Origin: Spirochaetota bacterium
Lineage (GTDB): Bacteria; Spirochaetota; UBA4802; UBA5550
Direction: 5' to 3'
Assembly: GCA_016933025.1 (NCBI GenBank)
Contig: JAFGBT010000030.1
Location: 1 to 64,000, forward strand
Length of the DNA: 64,000 nt
Part shown: positions 9,110-18,518 of the stretch, in pieces
Position numbering within the stretch: position 1 is the stretch's first letter
How the letters are laid out: each line of letters opens with the position of its first letter
The notes under the pieces: model-generated
Seen by the model: the letters and a program-made list of their open reading frames with translations, nothing else
The model's database searches: none
What the model was told of the DNA's origin: nothing
Made by a program: the position numbers and the translations under genes

Positions 9110-10759
9110 TCAATCCCTGAGGACCGCTCCTTTTGCCGCAGAGGTCACCATCTTGATATATCGCTTCATGTAGGAGCCCGCAACTTCACGCTGCGGCTTT
9201 TTGTATTCTGCAACGCGCTTCTTGATATCATGGTCCGTTAGATTGATGCTCAACGAGCGGGCCGGTATGTCGATTGTAATCTCGTCACCGTCCCTGACGG
9301 CAGCTATCGGTCCGCCGTCAAAGGCCTCGGGCGAGATATGTCCGATGCAGGGTCCGGCCGAAGCGCCCGAGAAACGGCCATCTGTGATCATTGCAACCCG
9401 CTTGAGTCCTGATACGTCAAGTGCAAGGGTGATGGCCAGCGTTTCAGGCATTCCGGGCCCGCCCTTCGGGCCCTCGTTGCGTATTACCATCACAGTCCCG
9501 TCTGCTATCGACTTTTCCCTGAAGGCCAGGAGCGCGTCGTGCTCTGATTCAAAGACACGGGCCTTGCCGGTGAATGTATGCATCTCTGGTATCACCGAGC
9601 TCTGCTTTACCACGGACCCTTCGGGTGCCAGGTTCCCGGTCAGGACGACTGTGCCGCCTTCTGGCTGGAACGGCTTTTCGCGCGGCGGGATGATCGATTC
9701 GTCTTTTATTAGGACGAATTCAAGTATGTCGCGCAGCTTCATGTTGTTCACCAGCAGGCAATCGAGGTTGAGATCGTTTTGAAGGGTCTTCATGACCCCC
9801 ATCGTCCCACCTGCCTTGAAAAGATCTATCATGCCATGCGGACCGCTCGGGCTTATCGAGCATAGGGTGGGTATCTTCTTATTGTATTCATTAAACAGGG
9901 AGAGTGGAAAATCTATACCGAGATTGTGCGCAATGGCAGGGAGATGGAGCGTCGTATTCGTCGATCCGCCGATTGCGAGATCGACAATAAGGGCATTGAT
10001 CAGCGCCTCGCGGGTCATGATCTTCCTTGCCGTGAGGCCGTCCTCGACCATCTTGACGATGCGCATACCTGTCTTCCGGGCGAACAGGAGCTTCTCGGAA
10101 TGGAACGCGGGCACGTTTGCTGAACCTGGTATGCACATGCCCATCGCCTCGACAAGGCACTGCATCGTGTTGGCCGTCCCCATCACCTCGCAGGAGCCAC
10201 AGGTGGCGAGCGTGGCGCAGGCCAGCTTCGCGCCGTAATCCGTGGTGTAGTCCTTGTGGTCAACGCTTGCTTTCATGGATGGGAGGAACCTTACGCTGAA
10301 TGAGCTCGGTCCGCCGGTAATGAATATCGCCGGAAGATCGAGGCGTGCCGCGGCTATGAGCATACCGGGTATGATCTTGTCGCAGCTGGCGACAAAGACC
10401 AGTCCGTCGAACATCATGCACCTGACATGCGTTTCCACTAGGTCGGCTATCAGATCTCGGTGGGGCAGTACATAGCGCATACCCTCGTGTCCCTCGGTCA
10501 TGCCGTCGCACGGCGCAGGAACGTTGAACTCGAAGGGGACGCCCCCTGCGGCGTTGACGCCGTCCCTGACACGTGCAGCAACCTCACGGAGGTGCATGTG
10601 GCCGGGGTTGATATCTGTATGCGAATTGACAATCGCAATCATCGGTTTTTCCTTGAGCTCATCCGGGTCTGCGCCGGTGCCCCTGAATATGCCGGTGCGC
10701 ATCAGGCCGACCGGGAAGTCGGAAGTGTCGAATATCGCCAGGCTTCTTTTTTTCTTCAT
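9110..10759 (-). CDS. ilvD: IlvD/Edd-family dehydratase (dihydroxy-acid dehydratase or sugar-acid dehydratase)
   Basis: 549 aa, normal length for the family. Fe-S ligand motifs are visible: ASCDKIIPGM near residue 125 and TCGSCEVMGTANTM near 190. The C-terminal GRFSGASAGPCIGHISPEA is the conserved active-site region. Dihydroxy-acid dehydratase makes 2-oxoacids in branched-chain amino acid synthesis. The middle motif GSCxxMGTANTM is closer to that of Edd and sugar-acid dehydratases than to classical IlvD (GxCGGMYTANTM), so the substrate may be an aldonic acid. GAGGGAA lies 6 bases upstream. It is 13 bases downstream of a D-2-hydroxyacid dehydrogenase, unlike a normal ilv operon. Confidence 0.85.
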   Translation of the reverse strand: MKKKRSLAIFDTSDFPVGLMRTGIFRGTGADPDELKEKPMIAIVNSHTDINPGHMHLREVAARVRDGVNAAGGVPFEFNVPAPCDGMTEGHEGMRYVLPHRDLIADLVETHVRCMMFDGLVFVASCDKIIPGMLIAAARLDLPAIFITGGPSSFSVRFLPSMKASVDHKDYTTDYGAKLACATLATCGSCEVMGTANTMQCLVEAMGMCIPGSANVPAFHSEKLLFARKTGMRIVKMVEDGLTARKIMTREALINALIVDLAIGGSTNTTLHLPAIAHNLGIDFPLSLFNEYNKKIPTLCSISPSGPHGMIDLFKAGGTMGVMKTLQNDLNLDCLLVNNMKLRDILEFVLIKDESIIPPREKPFQPEGGTVVLTGNLAPEGSVVKQSSVIPEMHTFTGKARVFESEHDALLAFREKSIADGTVMVIRNEGPKGGPGMPETLAITLALDVSGLKRVAMITDGRFSGASAGPCIGHISPEAFDGGPIAAVRDGDEITIDIPARSLSINLTDHDIKKRVAEYKKPQREVAGSYMKRYIKMVTSAAKGAVLRD

Positions 10760-10772
10760 CTACGTTCCCTCG

Positions 10773-11759
10773 CTATTTAATGTTTACAATGAAATCAGGC
10801 TTATTGCCGTTGAGTACATTCACGATGTTATTGATCGCAGTTGATATAATTCTCATCTTGGACTCGTTGGTTACCCCTGCCGTGTGCGGGGTCAGTATCA
10901 ATTTGTCGGAATCGACGGCCAGGAGGGGGTTGTCCCTGTTTATCGGCTCAAACTGGAAAACATCCAGGGCAGCCCCGCCGATCTTGCCGTCGCTGAGCGC
11001 ACGGGCCAGCGCCGCCTCGTCTACAATCTCGCCGCGGGAGAGATTGATTATCAGGGACGCGGCTTTCATTTGCGCGATATGCTTTTCACCGATGAGCCCG
11101 CGCGTTTCCTCGGTAAGGGGGCAGTGGAGGCTGATGATGTCAGCTGACTGCATGATCTCATCAATAGTCCCGTACTCTGCGCTGAATGCCTTCTCGTCCT
11201 CGGCGCTCAGCCGGGCTATGTCATGGTACTTCATCCGCACGCCGAAGGGTATCAGCCGCTCCGCAAGAGCGCGGCCGATCCGTCCCATGCCGATGATTCC
11301 CCAGAGCTTGCCACTGAGCTCCCCGGCGCCGAGGTCCAGCTGCTTCCATTCGCCCGCAAAAGTTGTACGGTGGGCTGTAATAAGCTTTTTCAGAAGGCAT
11401 AGTGCGGCCATGATCGCGTGCTCTGCCACCGCGTTGGTATTGGCCCCTGCCGTATTGGCCACCGGGATACCGGCCTCGGCGCAGGCCTGCACGTCTATGT
11501 GCTGGTATCCGACACTCGGCTGCTGGATAAGCTTTACCTGCTTCGCAGCGATGGCGATTTCCTTTGATATCTTCTTATTGAATGAGTAGTCGCCCAGAAT
11601 GATTTCCGCGTCTCTGACCAGCTCTACGATCTCCGGGTCGGGGAGAGGGTTCACGTTGATGATCTCGATATCGTCCGGTATCGAAATCCCCGCGTTCTTG
11701 ATCATCACTTTGAGCACTTCGGCGTTGAGCGGTGACATTGAAACGATTTTTACGGTCAT
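10773..11759 (-). CDS. D-isomer-specific 2-hydroxyacid dehydrogenase
   Basis: 328 aa NAD(P)-dependent enzyme of the PGDH/LDH-D superfamily, interconverting a 2-oxoacid and a D-2-hydroxyacid. The Rossmann motif GIIGMGRIGRAL is near residue 155. Catalytic Arg is in INLSRGEIVDE, the acid is in the FQFEPINRDNPL stretch, and His is in LTPHTAGVT. There is no C-terminal ACT domain, so it is not a standard SerA. GGAGG lies upstream of the ATG. It is the first gene of a two-gene unit with the IlvD-family dehydratase, suggesting a shared sugar-acid or 2-oxoacid pathway. Confidence 0.85.
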   Translation of the reverse strand: MTVKIVSMSPLNAEVLKVMIKNAGISIPDDIEIINVNPLPDPEIVELVRDAEIILGDYSFNKKISKEIAIAAKQVKLIQQPSVGYQHIDVQACAEAGIPVANTAGANTNAVAEHAIMAALCLLKKLITAHRTTFAGEWKQLDLGAGELSGKLWGIIGMGRIGRALAERLIPFGVRMKYHDIARLSAEDEKAFSAEYGTIDEIMQSADIISLHCPLTEETRGLIGEKHIAQMKAASLIINLSRGEIVDEAALARALSDGKIGGAALDVFQFEPINRDNPLLAVDSDKLILTPHTAGVTNESKMRIISTAINNIVNVLNGNKPDFIVNIK

Positions 11760-11920
11760 GGAAAACCTCCGGTCCGGCGCGCATATCCTATGCGATCAAC
11801 TGTCGGTTGCTCACCGTCGCAGTATGAGAACAATATCAATTGATTTGAATCGTGAATATACGCGACAAAAATAATTTTGTCTAATCAATATGTATTTGAA
11901 TTGTAAATGACTACGGAGTA

Positions 11921-12745
11921 CTATTCAATATGTATCCTCTGTCTGATGCGCCACATTATCTCGCCGACGGCCTCTTCAATATCATCCACCTCCATGGCGA
12001 CGGCATCATGGGGACATGCGTTTGCGCACATCCCGCATCCCTTGCAGAGTGTTTCATCTCTTGCGATCCTGCTGTTCTGTATCGAGAGAGCGCCCATGAA
12101 GCATGTCTCGACGCAGGTACCGCATCGGAGACATTTACTCCCGTCAACGATAATCCTCAGGCCTTTGAGCCTGACAAGAGAATCCTGTGCCTCAGCCGGA
12201 ATATACCTGACTGACTTGAAGAGGACGCAGCAGCAGGGGCAGCAGAAGCAGATGGTGAGTGAGCGTCCGGTGTTTGGGGTGCCGTAAAAAAAATCGTCCA
12301 TTCGCACTCTGCCGAGCATGGGGATGAGTCCCCTGCCGATCATCATGCGGACGTGCCCGATTGCCTCCTCGACCGTGCGCGGCGTCGCAATGTGCCGATC
12401 GAGATATCGCGCGCCTTCCCCCAGGTGAAGGCATGCGTTTTCAACCGGATGGTTTTTGCACTTCTCCGTTTCCCGGCAGGTGCAACGGTTTATGGTCGCC
12501 CGATACGAGGAACGCCGTATCAGCTCTTCGAGAACCCTTTCCGGCAGGAAGGTGCTCCCAACGCCCCTGATGTCACGGTTAATCGGGATGTAGGTGATAT
12601 TGAAATTCTTGCCGGTGAACAGCGGCCGCATTACTTGATAGAACAGCCTTCCGATTATCGGCAGCCGGGTCATTTTGGCGCTTATATAGTTCAAAGGCCA
12701 TATGATCCTTAAAAAATCGAGCCACCATGTGGGTCGCTTGTGCAT
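11921..12745 (-). CDS. 4Fe-4S binding protein
   Basis: 274 aa. The C-terminal 65 residues hold two ferredoxin-type motifs: CLRCGTCVETC and CKGCGMCANACPHDAV. The middle has further cysteines (CTCRETEKCKNHPVENACLH and ICFCCPCCCVLF), suggesting another cluster or metal site. The N-terminus is basic and aromatic (WWLDFLRIIWPLNYISAK), perhaps membrane-associated. It is probably an electron carrier or reductase subunit; partner unknown. It lies 13 bases after the glutamine synthetase-like gene, likely in one transcript. Confidence 0.7.
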   Translation of the reverse strand: MHKRPTWWLDFLRIIWPLNYISAKMTRLPIIGRLFYQVMRPLFTGKNFNITYIPINRDIRGVGSTFLPERVLEELIRRSSYRATINRCTCRETEKCKNHPVENACLHLGEGARYLDRHIATPRTVEEAIGHVRMMIGRGLIPMLGRVRMDDFFYGTPNTGRSLTICFCCPCCCVLFKSVRYIPAEAQDSLVRLKGLRIIVDGSKCLRCGTCVETCFMGALSIQNSRIARDETLCKGCGMCANACPHDAVAMEVDDIEEAVGEIMWRIRQRIHIE

Positions 12746-12758
12746 GATACATACACCA

Positions 12759-14150
12759 TCAAATTTGCTCGAAATATCTTCGCCTCTCCCAGTCCGTTAC
12801 TGCACGATCGTAGGCGCTCTGCTCGGTTTTATAGAAGTGGAGGTAATGCTCGATGACATCTTCACCGAAAGCGGCGCGAGCAAATTCGCTCTTTTCAAGA
12901 CGGGCGATGGCGTCGCGCAGGGTGGCCGGAACGCGGGGCAACTCTGAAGATGAATACATGTCCCCCTTAAAACATTCAGGCGGCTCGATCCTGTTACAGA
13001 TTCCGTCGAGACCAGACGCGAGAGCCGCAGCGAAAGCGAGGTACGGGTTGATATCAGCTCCGGGTATGCGGGATTCTATGCGGAGGGACTCGTCTTCGCC
13101 GACCACGCGGAAACCGGCGGTTCTATTGTCGTAGCTCCAGGAGAGTGCCGTCGGCGCCCATGAGCCTGCCTGGTATCTTTTGTAGGAATTGACGGTGGGT
13201 GCGTAAAAGGGCATCAGGTCCGGCGCGTGCCGTATCCATCCCCCCATGAACCAGCGGAAGACTTCCGAGCAGGCCACCGGACCAAGTACATCGCGTCCGG
13301 CGAAGAGGTTGTTCTTCCCGGCAAAATCCCACAGGCTCAGATGAAGGTGACAACTCGATCCCGCAAGGTCAGTGTCGAACTTGGCCATGAAGGTCACTGA
13401 CAGGCCGAGCGAGCCTGCGACATCTTTAAAGCACTGCTTGTACACGGTCTGGTTGTCCGCCATCGTCATTACATCGTCATAGCGTACATTGAGTTCATGC
13501 TGTCCGGGGCCCCATTCTCCCTTGCTGAATTCTACCGGCACACCGCTTTCGGACAGGAATTTCCGTACCGAGGCATTAAGCGGTTCCTCCCTGGTCCCCT
13601 GAAGAATATGGTAATCTTCGATATACGAGCCGAAGGGCCTGATGTCCCGGTAATTCTTTGAGCGCGCCGTTTCGAAGGTATCGTTGAATATGTAATATTC
13701 AAGTTCAGACGCGCCCATGGCTCTAAAGCCCATTTGTTCAGCCAGTTTTATCTGCTTTTTCAGCATGTTCCTGGGCGCGATTGAGGTCTCCGCTGTGCCC
13801 CGTGTTTCATGGATATCGCAGATGACCAGCGCAGTCCGGTCGAGCCAGGCTGCCAGTCGCAGCGTGTCCATGTCCGGTATGCAGTGGAAGTCTCCATAGC
13901 CGGTTTCCCAGTTTGCGTAACGGTACCCGGAAACCGGGTTCATCTCCATGTCTGTGGTGAGAAGATAATTGCAGGCGTGCATGCCGGAGTCGGCCACTTG
14001 ATCAAGAAAGAAATCGGTTGTTATTCTTTTTCCGAAGAGTCGCCCGTAGATGTCCGGAAAGGCGGCGATAACAGTCTCGATTTCGCCTGAAGCCGCCTTT
14101 TTCTGCAGCTCCGCCATTGTCAGCATTCCTCTGTTCTGTTTTTTACTCAT
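12759..14150 (-). CDS. Glutamine synthetase family protein
   Basis: 463 aa, the length of GSI-type enzymes. The beta-grasp N-terminus includes FPDIYGRLFGKRI; the ATP/glutamate site is GASELEYYIF; then GPGQHELNVRY, the MAKFDTDLAGSSCHLHLSL region and SYKRYQAGSWAP. The catalytic site appears complete. The usual MPKP before the GSxxH is changed (MAKF), and no adenylylation-loop sequence is evident. This is closer to GlnT-like or gamma-glutamyl-amine ligases than to housekeeping GlnA, so the amine acceptor may not be ammonia. It lies between a trkA-like gene and an Fe-S protein on the same strand. Confidence 0.8.
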   Translation of the reverse strand: MSKKQNRGMLTMAELQKKAASGEIETVIAAFPDIYGRLFGKRITTDFFLDQVADSGMHACNYLLTTDMEMNPVSGYRYANWETGYGDFHCIPDMDTLRLAAWLDRTALVICDIHETRGTAETSIAPRNMLKKQIKLAEQMGFRAMGASELEYYIFNDTFETARSKNYRDIRPFGSYIEDYHILQGTREEPLNASVRKFLSESGVPVEFSKGEWGPGQHELNVRYDDVMTMADNQTVYKQCFKDVAGSLGLSVTFMAKFDTDLAGSSCHLHLSLWDFAGKNNLFAGRDVLGPVACSEVFRWFMGGWIRHAPDLMPFYAPTVNSYKRYQAGSWAPTALSWSYDNRTAGFRVVGEDESLRIESRIPGADINPYLAFAAALASGLDGICNRIEPPECFKGDMYSSSELPRVPATLRDAIARLEKSEFARAAFGEDVIEHYLHFYKTEQSAYDRAVTDWERRRYFEQI

Positions 14151-14168
14151 CGGGGCCGTCTCCCGCGT

Positions 14169-14858
14169 TTAATCGAGCTGCTGGATGCGGAGGAGGTCAG
14201 ACTTTTTCCCGAGGAATAGAAGAACGGAATGCTCCGGTATGATATCGTCCGCGGTCGGAGCGATCTTCATGTTTTCCCATTCGGGGGACTCCGCGTTCCA
14301 CTTGGCGTTTCCCTGGAGATATTTAATGCCGAGTATCTGGCACTGGAACCGCGCTCCGATCTGCAGATCCCTGATGTTCTTGCCAATGAAGCTCTTCGGC
14401 GGGTGTATGTTCATGACCACGTAGTCGCCGGTCAGCGGAATGTAATCGAGCACATTGCGCATGGAAAGTGTCTTGCCGACCCGAATGGCCGTGTCGCGAT
14501 CGGGAAAAATTACATCGGATACCCCGAGCCGCTCTATCGCCCTGCAGTGGTTCTCCGAGTAGGCGCAGGCGATCACCTTCTTGAGGTCCAGCTCCTTAAG
14601 AGCGAGAAGGATGAGGATGAGCGCGCCCATGTCCCTGCCGACGCTGACCAGTACACCGTCCATGTTCTTCAGTGAAATCGTCTGCAAAAACGACATGTCA
14701 GTCGCGTCCCCGGTGATCGCGTGGTTCAGGTGCTCTCTCACCTCGAGAAGACGTTCCTTGTTAATATCGATGCCGGTAACTTCGCTTCCGTATTCTCTGA
14801 GCGATTTCGCGATATGTGAGCCGAAATTACCGAGCCCGATCACCGTGTATTTTTGCAT
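14169..14858 (-). CDS. TrkA/KtrA-type potassium channel regulatory subunit
   Basis: 229 aa. RCK-N Rossmann domain at residues 1-120 with GLGNFGSHIAKSL and an acidic residue after beta-2 (TGIDINKERL), the NAD(H)/ATP-binding pattern. RCK-C domain follows (NIHPPKSFIGKNIRDLQIG). Such proteins gate TrkH/KtrB potassium channels from the cytoplasm. No channel gene is in the window, so the partner is elsewhere. GAGGAAGAC precedes the ATG. It is the first gene of a trkA-like/GS-like/Fe-S unit. Confidence 0.85.
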   Translation of the reverse strand: MQKYTVIGLGNFGSHIAKSLREYGSEVTGIDINKERLLEVREHLNHAITGDATDMSFLQTISLKNMDGVLVSVGRDMGALILILLALKELDLKKVIACAYSENHCRAIERLGVSDVIFPDRDTAIRVGKTLSMRNVLDYIPLTGDYVVMNIHPPKSFIGKNIRDLQIGARFQCQILGIKYLQGNAKWNAESPEWENMKIAPTADDIIPEHSVLLFLGKKSDLLRIQQLD

Positions 14859-15111
14859 TTAGTCTTCCTCCGGCGCATGATGCCAATATTCAGGCAATCT
14901 TTAAAATCTATAAAATCTGGCGTTTAAAAATGTGCAAATGTCAAGCGGAAAAAAGGATGACGAATCGGCGCATCGTGGCGTAAATCACTAAATTTTTATA
15001 CGACATAAAATTTTTAACTTGTGTTTTTTCCCGATTTTTTTAGTCTTATTCATGTTCATTCCTAAAAAATCGTGTTGTGAATATCATATCAACCGGTTTT
15101 ATGGTGGAATC

Positions 15112-15654
15112 ATGAAAGCATATTTGGTACTGACGGCTATAGGACCTGACCGCCCCGGTCTCGTGGATGAAATCAGCGCATTTCTCTCTTCAAAAAAAAT
15201 TAATATTGAAGAAAGCAGGATGGCTGTGCTGGGGGGCGAATTTGCGGTAATACTTCTCGCATCCGGCGAGCCTGGCATCATTGACAGGTTCGGCGCCGAA
15301 TTCAACGCGCTCCAGAAGAATACGGGCCTGAGCATTCAGATCAAACCGACAATGTCTCCCGGCGAACGAAGAGTCGCGCCGTCATTTCCGCACCGACTCG
15401 AGGCTACCAGCATGGACCATCCCGGCATCGTTCATTATATCACCAGCATTCTGCACAAAAGGAATATAAATATTGAATCCCTTGAGTCTCGGGTCACCAA
15501 CGCTCCGCTCAGCGGAGCGCCGATATTCAAAATGATATGCATTATTAATATCCCGGCTGAAGAGAAGATGTCTTCAATACGCAAAGAGCTTGAGAAACTG
15601 GGCGATAAAATGGACATAGATATCGAAATGGAGGCGATAGATTTGTACAAATAA
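15112..15654 (+). CDS. ACT-domain protein, GcvR-like (glycine cleavage system regulator)
   Basis: 180 aa from the ATG at 15112, which has GGTGG upstream; a TTG at 15019 would add an implausible 31-residue lead. Two ACT domains: residues 1-75 (KAYLVLTAIGPDRPGLVDEI) and 88-175 (MDHPGIVHYITSILHKRNIN). This arrangement matches GcvR, which in Escherichia coli modulates gcv expression through GcvA. No GcvA-like LysR gene is present, so the mechanism here is open. It lies 30 bases before gcvT and probably heads the operon. I see no glycine riboswitch in the 250 bases before it. Confidence 0.8.
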   Translation: MKAYLVLTAIGPDRPGLVDEISAFLSSKKINIEESRMAVLGGEFAVILLASGEPGIIDRFGAEFNALQKNTGLSIQIKPTMSPGERRVAPSFPHRLEATSMDHPGIVHYITSILHKRNINIESLESRVTNAPLSGAPIFKMICIINIPAEEKMSSIRKELEKLGDKMDIDIEMEAIDLYK

Positions 15655-15684
15655 TATTTTCAATGGCAATGGAATAATTTAATA

Positions 15685-16782
15685 ATGGAACCAAAGAACA
15701 CCCCACTATACCAGGAACACGTTAAGCTCAAGGCGCTCATCGCGCCATTCGCGGGCTGGAACATGCCAATACACTACGGCAGCATCCTCGAAGATGCAAA
15801 ACATACCCGTTCGATGGTTTCAATATTCGACATTTCCCACATGGGCGAATTCATCATTAAGGAAGACCCGGCGCGTTCATCCCTTGATCGGATCATATCC
15901 ACACCGGTTATCAAAATGAAAAACCGCCGATGCAAATACGGTTTTCTCCTCAATGAAGAAGGCGAGATTATAGACGACCTGATCACATACCGAATAGCGG
16001 ATAACGAGTGGATGCTGGTCGTAAATGCGGCAAACGAGCTGACAGACTTTGAGGCAATCAGCCGGCAGATTTCACCGGAAGCGTCGTTTGAGAACATATC
16101 CTCCAGCATAGTCAAAATCGACGTGCAGGGACCGCGGTCCCTCGATGTCATGAAGCGGATTGCCGGCGAGGGCGTGAAGCAACTGACCTATTACGGATTT
16201 CAGCATTTTGATTTCATGGGAGGCAGCTACATCGTCAGCCGTACCGGCTATACCGGCGAGCTCGGGTTCGAGATCTACATCGACTTCGTCAAGGGTGAAG
16301 AGCTATGGAAGGCGCTGCTTCAGCATCCGGATGTAAAGCCTGCTGGCCTGGGAGCCCGCGATATCCTGCGCCTCGAGATGGGGCTCCCCCTCTGCGGCAA
16401 TGAGTTCACGAAGGATACAACGCCGGTAGATGCCGGAATGGATCGTTTCCTCGATATGGATAAGGAATTCACCGGGAAAAGGGCTCTGCTTGACCGGCAG
16501 AAGCGCGGCGTGTCCCGGCGACTCATAGGCTTCGCGGTGGAAGGTCGGAGAACGCCCCGTCACGAGAACAGGATAGTCTCCGGCGGCGGAACTGTCGGGT
16601 TTGTAACCAGCGGCGTTTTCTCCCCCCACGTTAACAGGGGAATCGGTATGGGGTATATCGACGCCGCCCTCGGCGCCGAGGGCACAACGATAACGATAGA
16701 CAGCGGCAAGGACGTTATACATGCGACTGTTGTACCGCTTCCTTTCCTGAAAAACACGTCAATAAAATATACGGAGGTATAA
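15685..16782 (+). CDS. gcvT: Glycine cleavage system T protein (aminomethyltransferase)
   Basis: 365 aa, the normal length. It moves the methylene group from aminomethyl-lipoyl-GcvH to tetrahydrofolate and releases ammonia. Family sequences are clear: YQEHVKLKALIAPFAGWNMP near the start, the folate site region DDLITYRIADNEWMLVVNA, SRTGYTGELGFEIYI, and LRLEMGLPLCGNE. gcvH begins 6 bases after the stop. Confidence 0.97.
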   Translation: MEPKNTPLYQEHVKLKALIAPFAGWNMPIHYGSILEDAKHTRSMVSIFDISHMGEFIIKEDPARSSLDRIISTPVIKMKNRRCKYGFLLNEEGEIIDDLITYRIADNEWMLVVNAANELTDFEAISRQISPEASFENISSSIVKIDVQGPRSLDVMKRIAGEGVKQLTYYGFQHFDFMGGSYIVSRTGYTGELGFEIYIDFVKGEELWKALLQHPDVKPAGLGARDILRLEMGLPLCGNEFTKDTTPVDAGMDRFLDMDKEFTGKRALLDRQKRGVSRRLIGFAVEGRRTPRHENRIVSGGGTVGFVTSGVFSPHVNRGIGMGYIDAALGAEGTTITIDSGKDVIHATVVPLPFLKNTSIKYTEV

Positions 16783-16788
16783 TCGGAC

Positions 16789-17181
16789 ATGGACATAACG
16801 GTGCTCGACGGATATTATTACACCAAGGAACACGAGTGGGCCAGAATTGAGGGGACAACGGCGACTGTAGGAATCACCGACTACGCTCAGCAGAAATTGG
16901 GCGATATCACCTACGTCGATCCACCGGCAATCGGCAATGAGCTCAAGCAGTTCGAATTTCTGACCGGAATCGAATCCGTGAAGGCGGCCAGCGACATTTA
17001 TTCGCCGATCTCCGGGAAGATTGCGGCGTACAATAGCGCTCTTGATGAGAATCCCGAGCTTGTCAACAAGTCCTGTTACACTGACGGTTGGATCGTGCAG
17101 GTTGAGATATCCGATCCGTCCGAAATTAAAAACCTTATGGACGCCGCCGCCTACCGCTCGTATGCGGCCGGTCTTGAGTAG
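16789..17181 (+). CDS. gcvH: Glycine cleavage system H protein (lipoyl carrier)
   Basis: 130 aa. It carries the aminomethyl group on a lipoyl-lysine between GcvP, GcvT and Lpd. The modified Lys is K65 in GIESVKAASDIYSPISGKI. N-terminal YYTKEHEWARIEG is typical. GGAGG lies about 11 bases before the ATG, inside the end of gcvT. Lipoylation enzymes are encoded just downstream in the same operon. Confidence 0.98.
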   Translation: MDITVLDGYYYTKEHEWARIEGTTATVGITDYAQQKLGDITYVDPPAIGNELKQFEFLTGIESVKAASDIYSPISGKIAAYNSALDENPELVNKSCYTDGWIVQVEISDPSEIKNLMDAAAYRSYAAGLE

Positions 17182-17183
17182 CC

Positions 17184-18518
17184 ATGGCACTATTTACGCC
17201 CCACACAGAGAACGAAATCCGCGAGATGCTCGACGCCATCGGAGTTGGATCAATGGAAGAGCTGTTCTCAGATATCCCGGGGGTTCTTCGGCCAAAATCA
17301 TTCGATCTCCCGGCAGGCACGACCGAGAACGAAACAGCGCGTATCTTCGGGGAATTGGAACGCCGGAACCGTTTGGATTACGTGTCGTTTCTCGGCGGCG
17401 GCTACTACGATCATTTCATCCCGGCGGCGGTTGACACCATAACCTCCCGATCGGAGTTCGTTACTGCGTATACGCCATACCAGCCCGAAGCCTCGCAGGG
17501 TACTCTTCGTGCAATATTCGAATACCAGACCATGATTGCCGGAATCACAAGCCTTGAATTCGCAAATGCGTCCCTCTATGACGGCGGCACAGGCCTGTAC
17601 GAGGCCATCGCAATGGCTGTCCGTACAAACGGCCGTAAGAAAATCATTGTCGATGCCGGTGTAAACCCGTTATTCCGGAGCATCGTGAAGACGTACATCA
17701 CAAACCTCGATCTGGAGATACGGGAGGTAGAGCTACAAGACATATCCACGGACACTGAATCAATCGGCGGCCTTCTCGATGATGGGGTTGCCGCGGTGGT
17801 TGTGCAGAACCCAAATTTTTTCGGTATGGTCGACGATTACGAAGAGCTTTTCTCGCTTGCCCGCACAAGGGGCGTGGTGAGCATAGCTGTTTTTTACCCG
17901 ATTTCCCTCGGTATAATAAAAACTCCTGGAGAGATGAAGGCGGATATTGCAGTGGGCGAGGGGCAGTCTCTTGGTCTACCGCTTTCATTCGGAGGGCCCT
18001 ACCTGGGCATTATGGCAGTCGAAAAGAAATTCGTCCGCAAAATGCCGGGCAGGATTGTCGGCGAAACCGTCGACAAAAACGGCAAGCGCGCGTTCGTTCT
18101 CACGCTTCAGGCGCGCGAACAGCACATCAGGAGGGAAAAGGCGACATCAAATATCTGCTCGAACCAGGCCCTCTGTGCGCTCCGCGCCGTCGTCTATCTA
18201 TCGCTTATGGGGAAAAATGGTTTCCGCAATACAGCGCTCATCAACCTCGAGCGGGCGGAATACCTGAAAGAAAAGATCGGGAATATCAGGGGTGTAGAGA
18301 TCATTGCGGGCCAGACCTTCAACGAATTCACCGTTCGCCTCCCGATGTCCGCAGTGGATTTTGCGCACAAGATGCTCGGCCACGGATACGCTGCCGGCAT
18401 TCCTGCATCGCTGTTTTACCAGGATAAACCGAATCATCTGATACTCTCTGCCACTGAAAAACGGACGGAACAGGAGATGGACGGCTTTGTCGCAGTCGCG
18501 AGGAAGGTGCTGCCATGA
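17184..18518 (+). CDS. gcvPA: Glycine dehydrogenase (decarboxylating) subunit 1
   Basis: 444 aa, the N-terminal half of the two-subunit P protein found in Firmicutes, Thermotoga and many anaerobes. It starts FTPHTENEIREMLDAIGV and has FLGGGYYDHFIPAAVD and SLYDGGTGLYEA. It works with GcvPB to decarboxylate glycine and load GcvH. The stop overlaps the gcvPB start (ATGA). It begins two bases after the gcvH stop. Confidence 0.97.
   Translation: MALFTPHTENEIREMLDAIGVGSMEELFSDIPGVLRPKSFDLPAGTTENETARIFGELERRNRLDYVSFLGGGYYDHFIPAAVDTITSRSEFVTAYTPYQPEASQGTLRAIFEYQTMIAGITSLEFANASLYDGGTGLYEAIAMAVRTNGRKKIIVDAGVNPLFRSIVKTYITNLDLEIREVELQDISTDTESIGGLLDDGVAAVVVQNPNFFGMVDDYEELFSLARTRGVVSIAVFYPISLGIIKTPGEMKADIAVGEGQSLGLPLSFGGPYLGIMAVEKKFVRKMPGRIVGETVDKNGKRAFVLTLQAREQHIRREKATSNICSNQALCALRAVVYLSLMGKNGFRNTALINLERAEYLKEKIGNIRGVEIIAGQTFNEFTVRLPMSAVDFAHKMLGHGYAAGIPASLFYQDKPNHLILSATEKRTEQEMDGFVAVARKVLP

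Noticed and set aside
12353-12712. Plus-strand ORF of 119 codons opposite the Fe-S protein
   Set aside because: Antisense to the cysteine-rich coding region; no start signals or family resemblance.
14859-15111. Possible glycine riboswitch before the gcv operon
   Set aside because: I looked for the conserved GGAGAG-type cores and paired aptamers and did not see them; the leader is AT-rich with T-runs.
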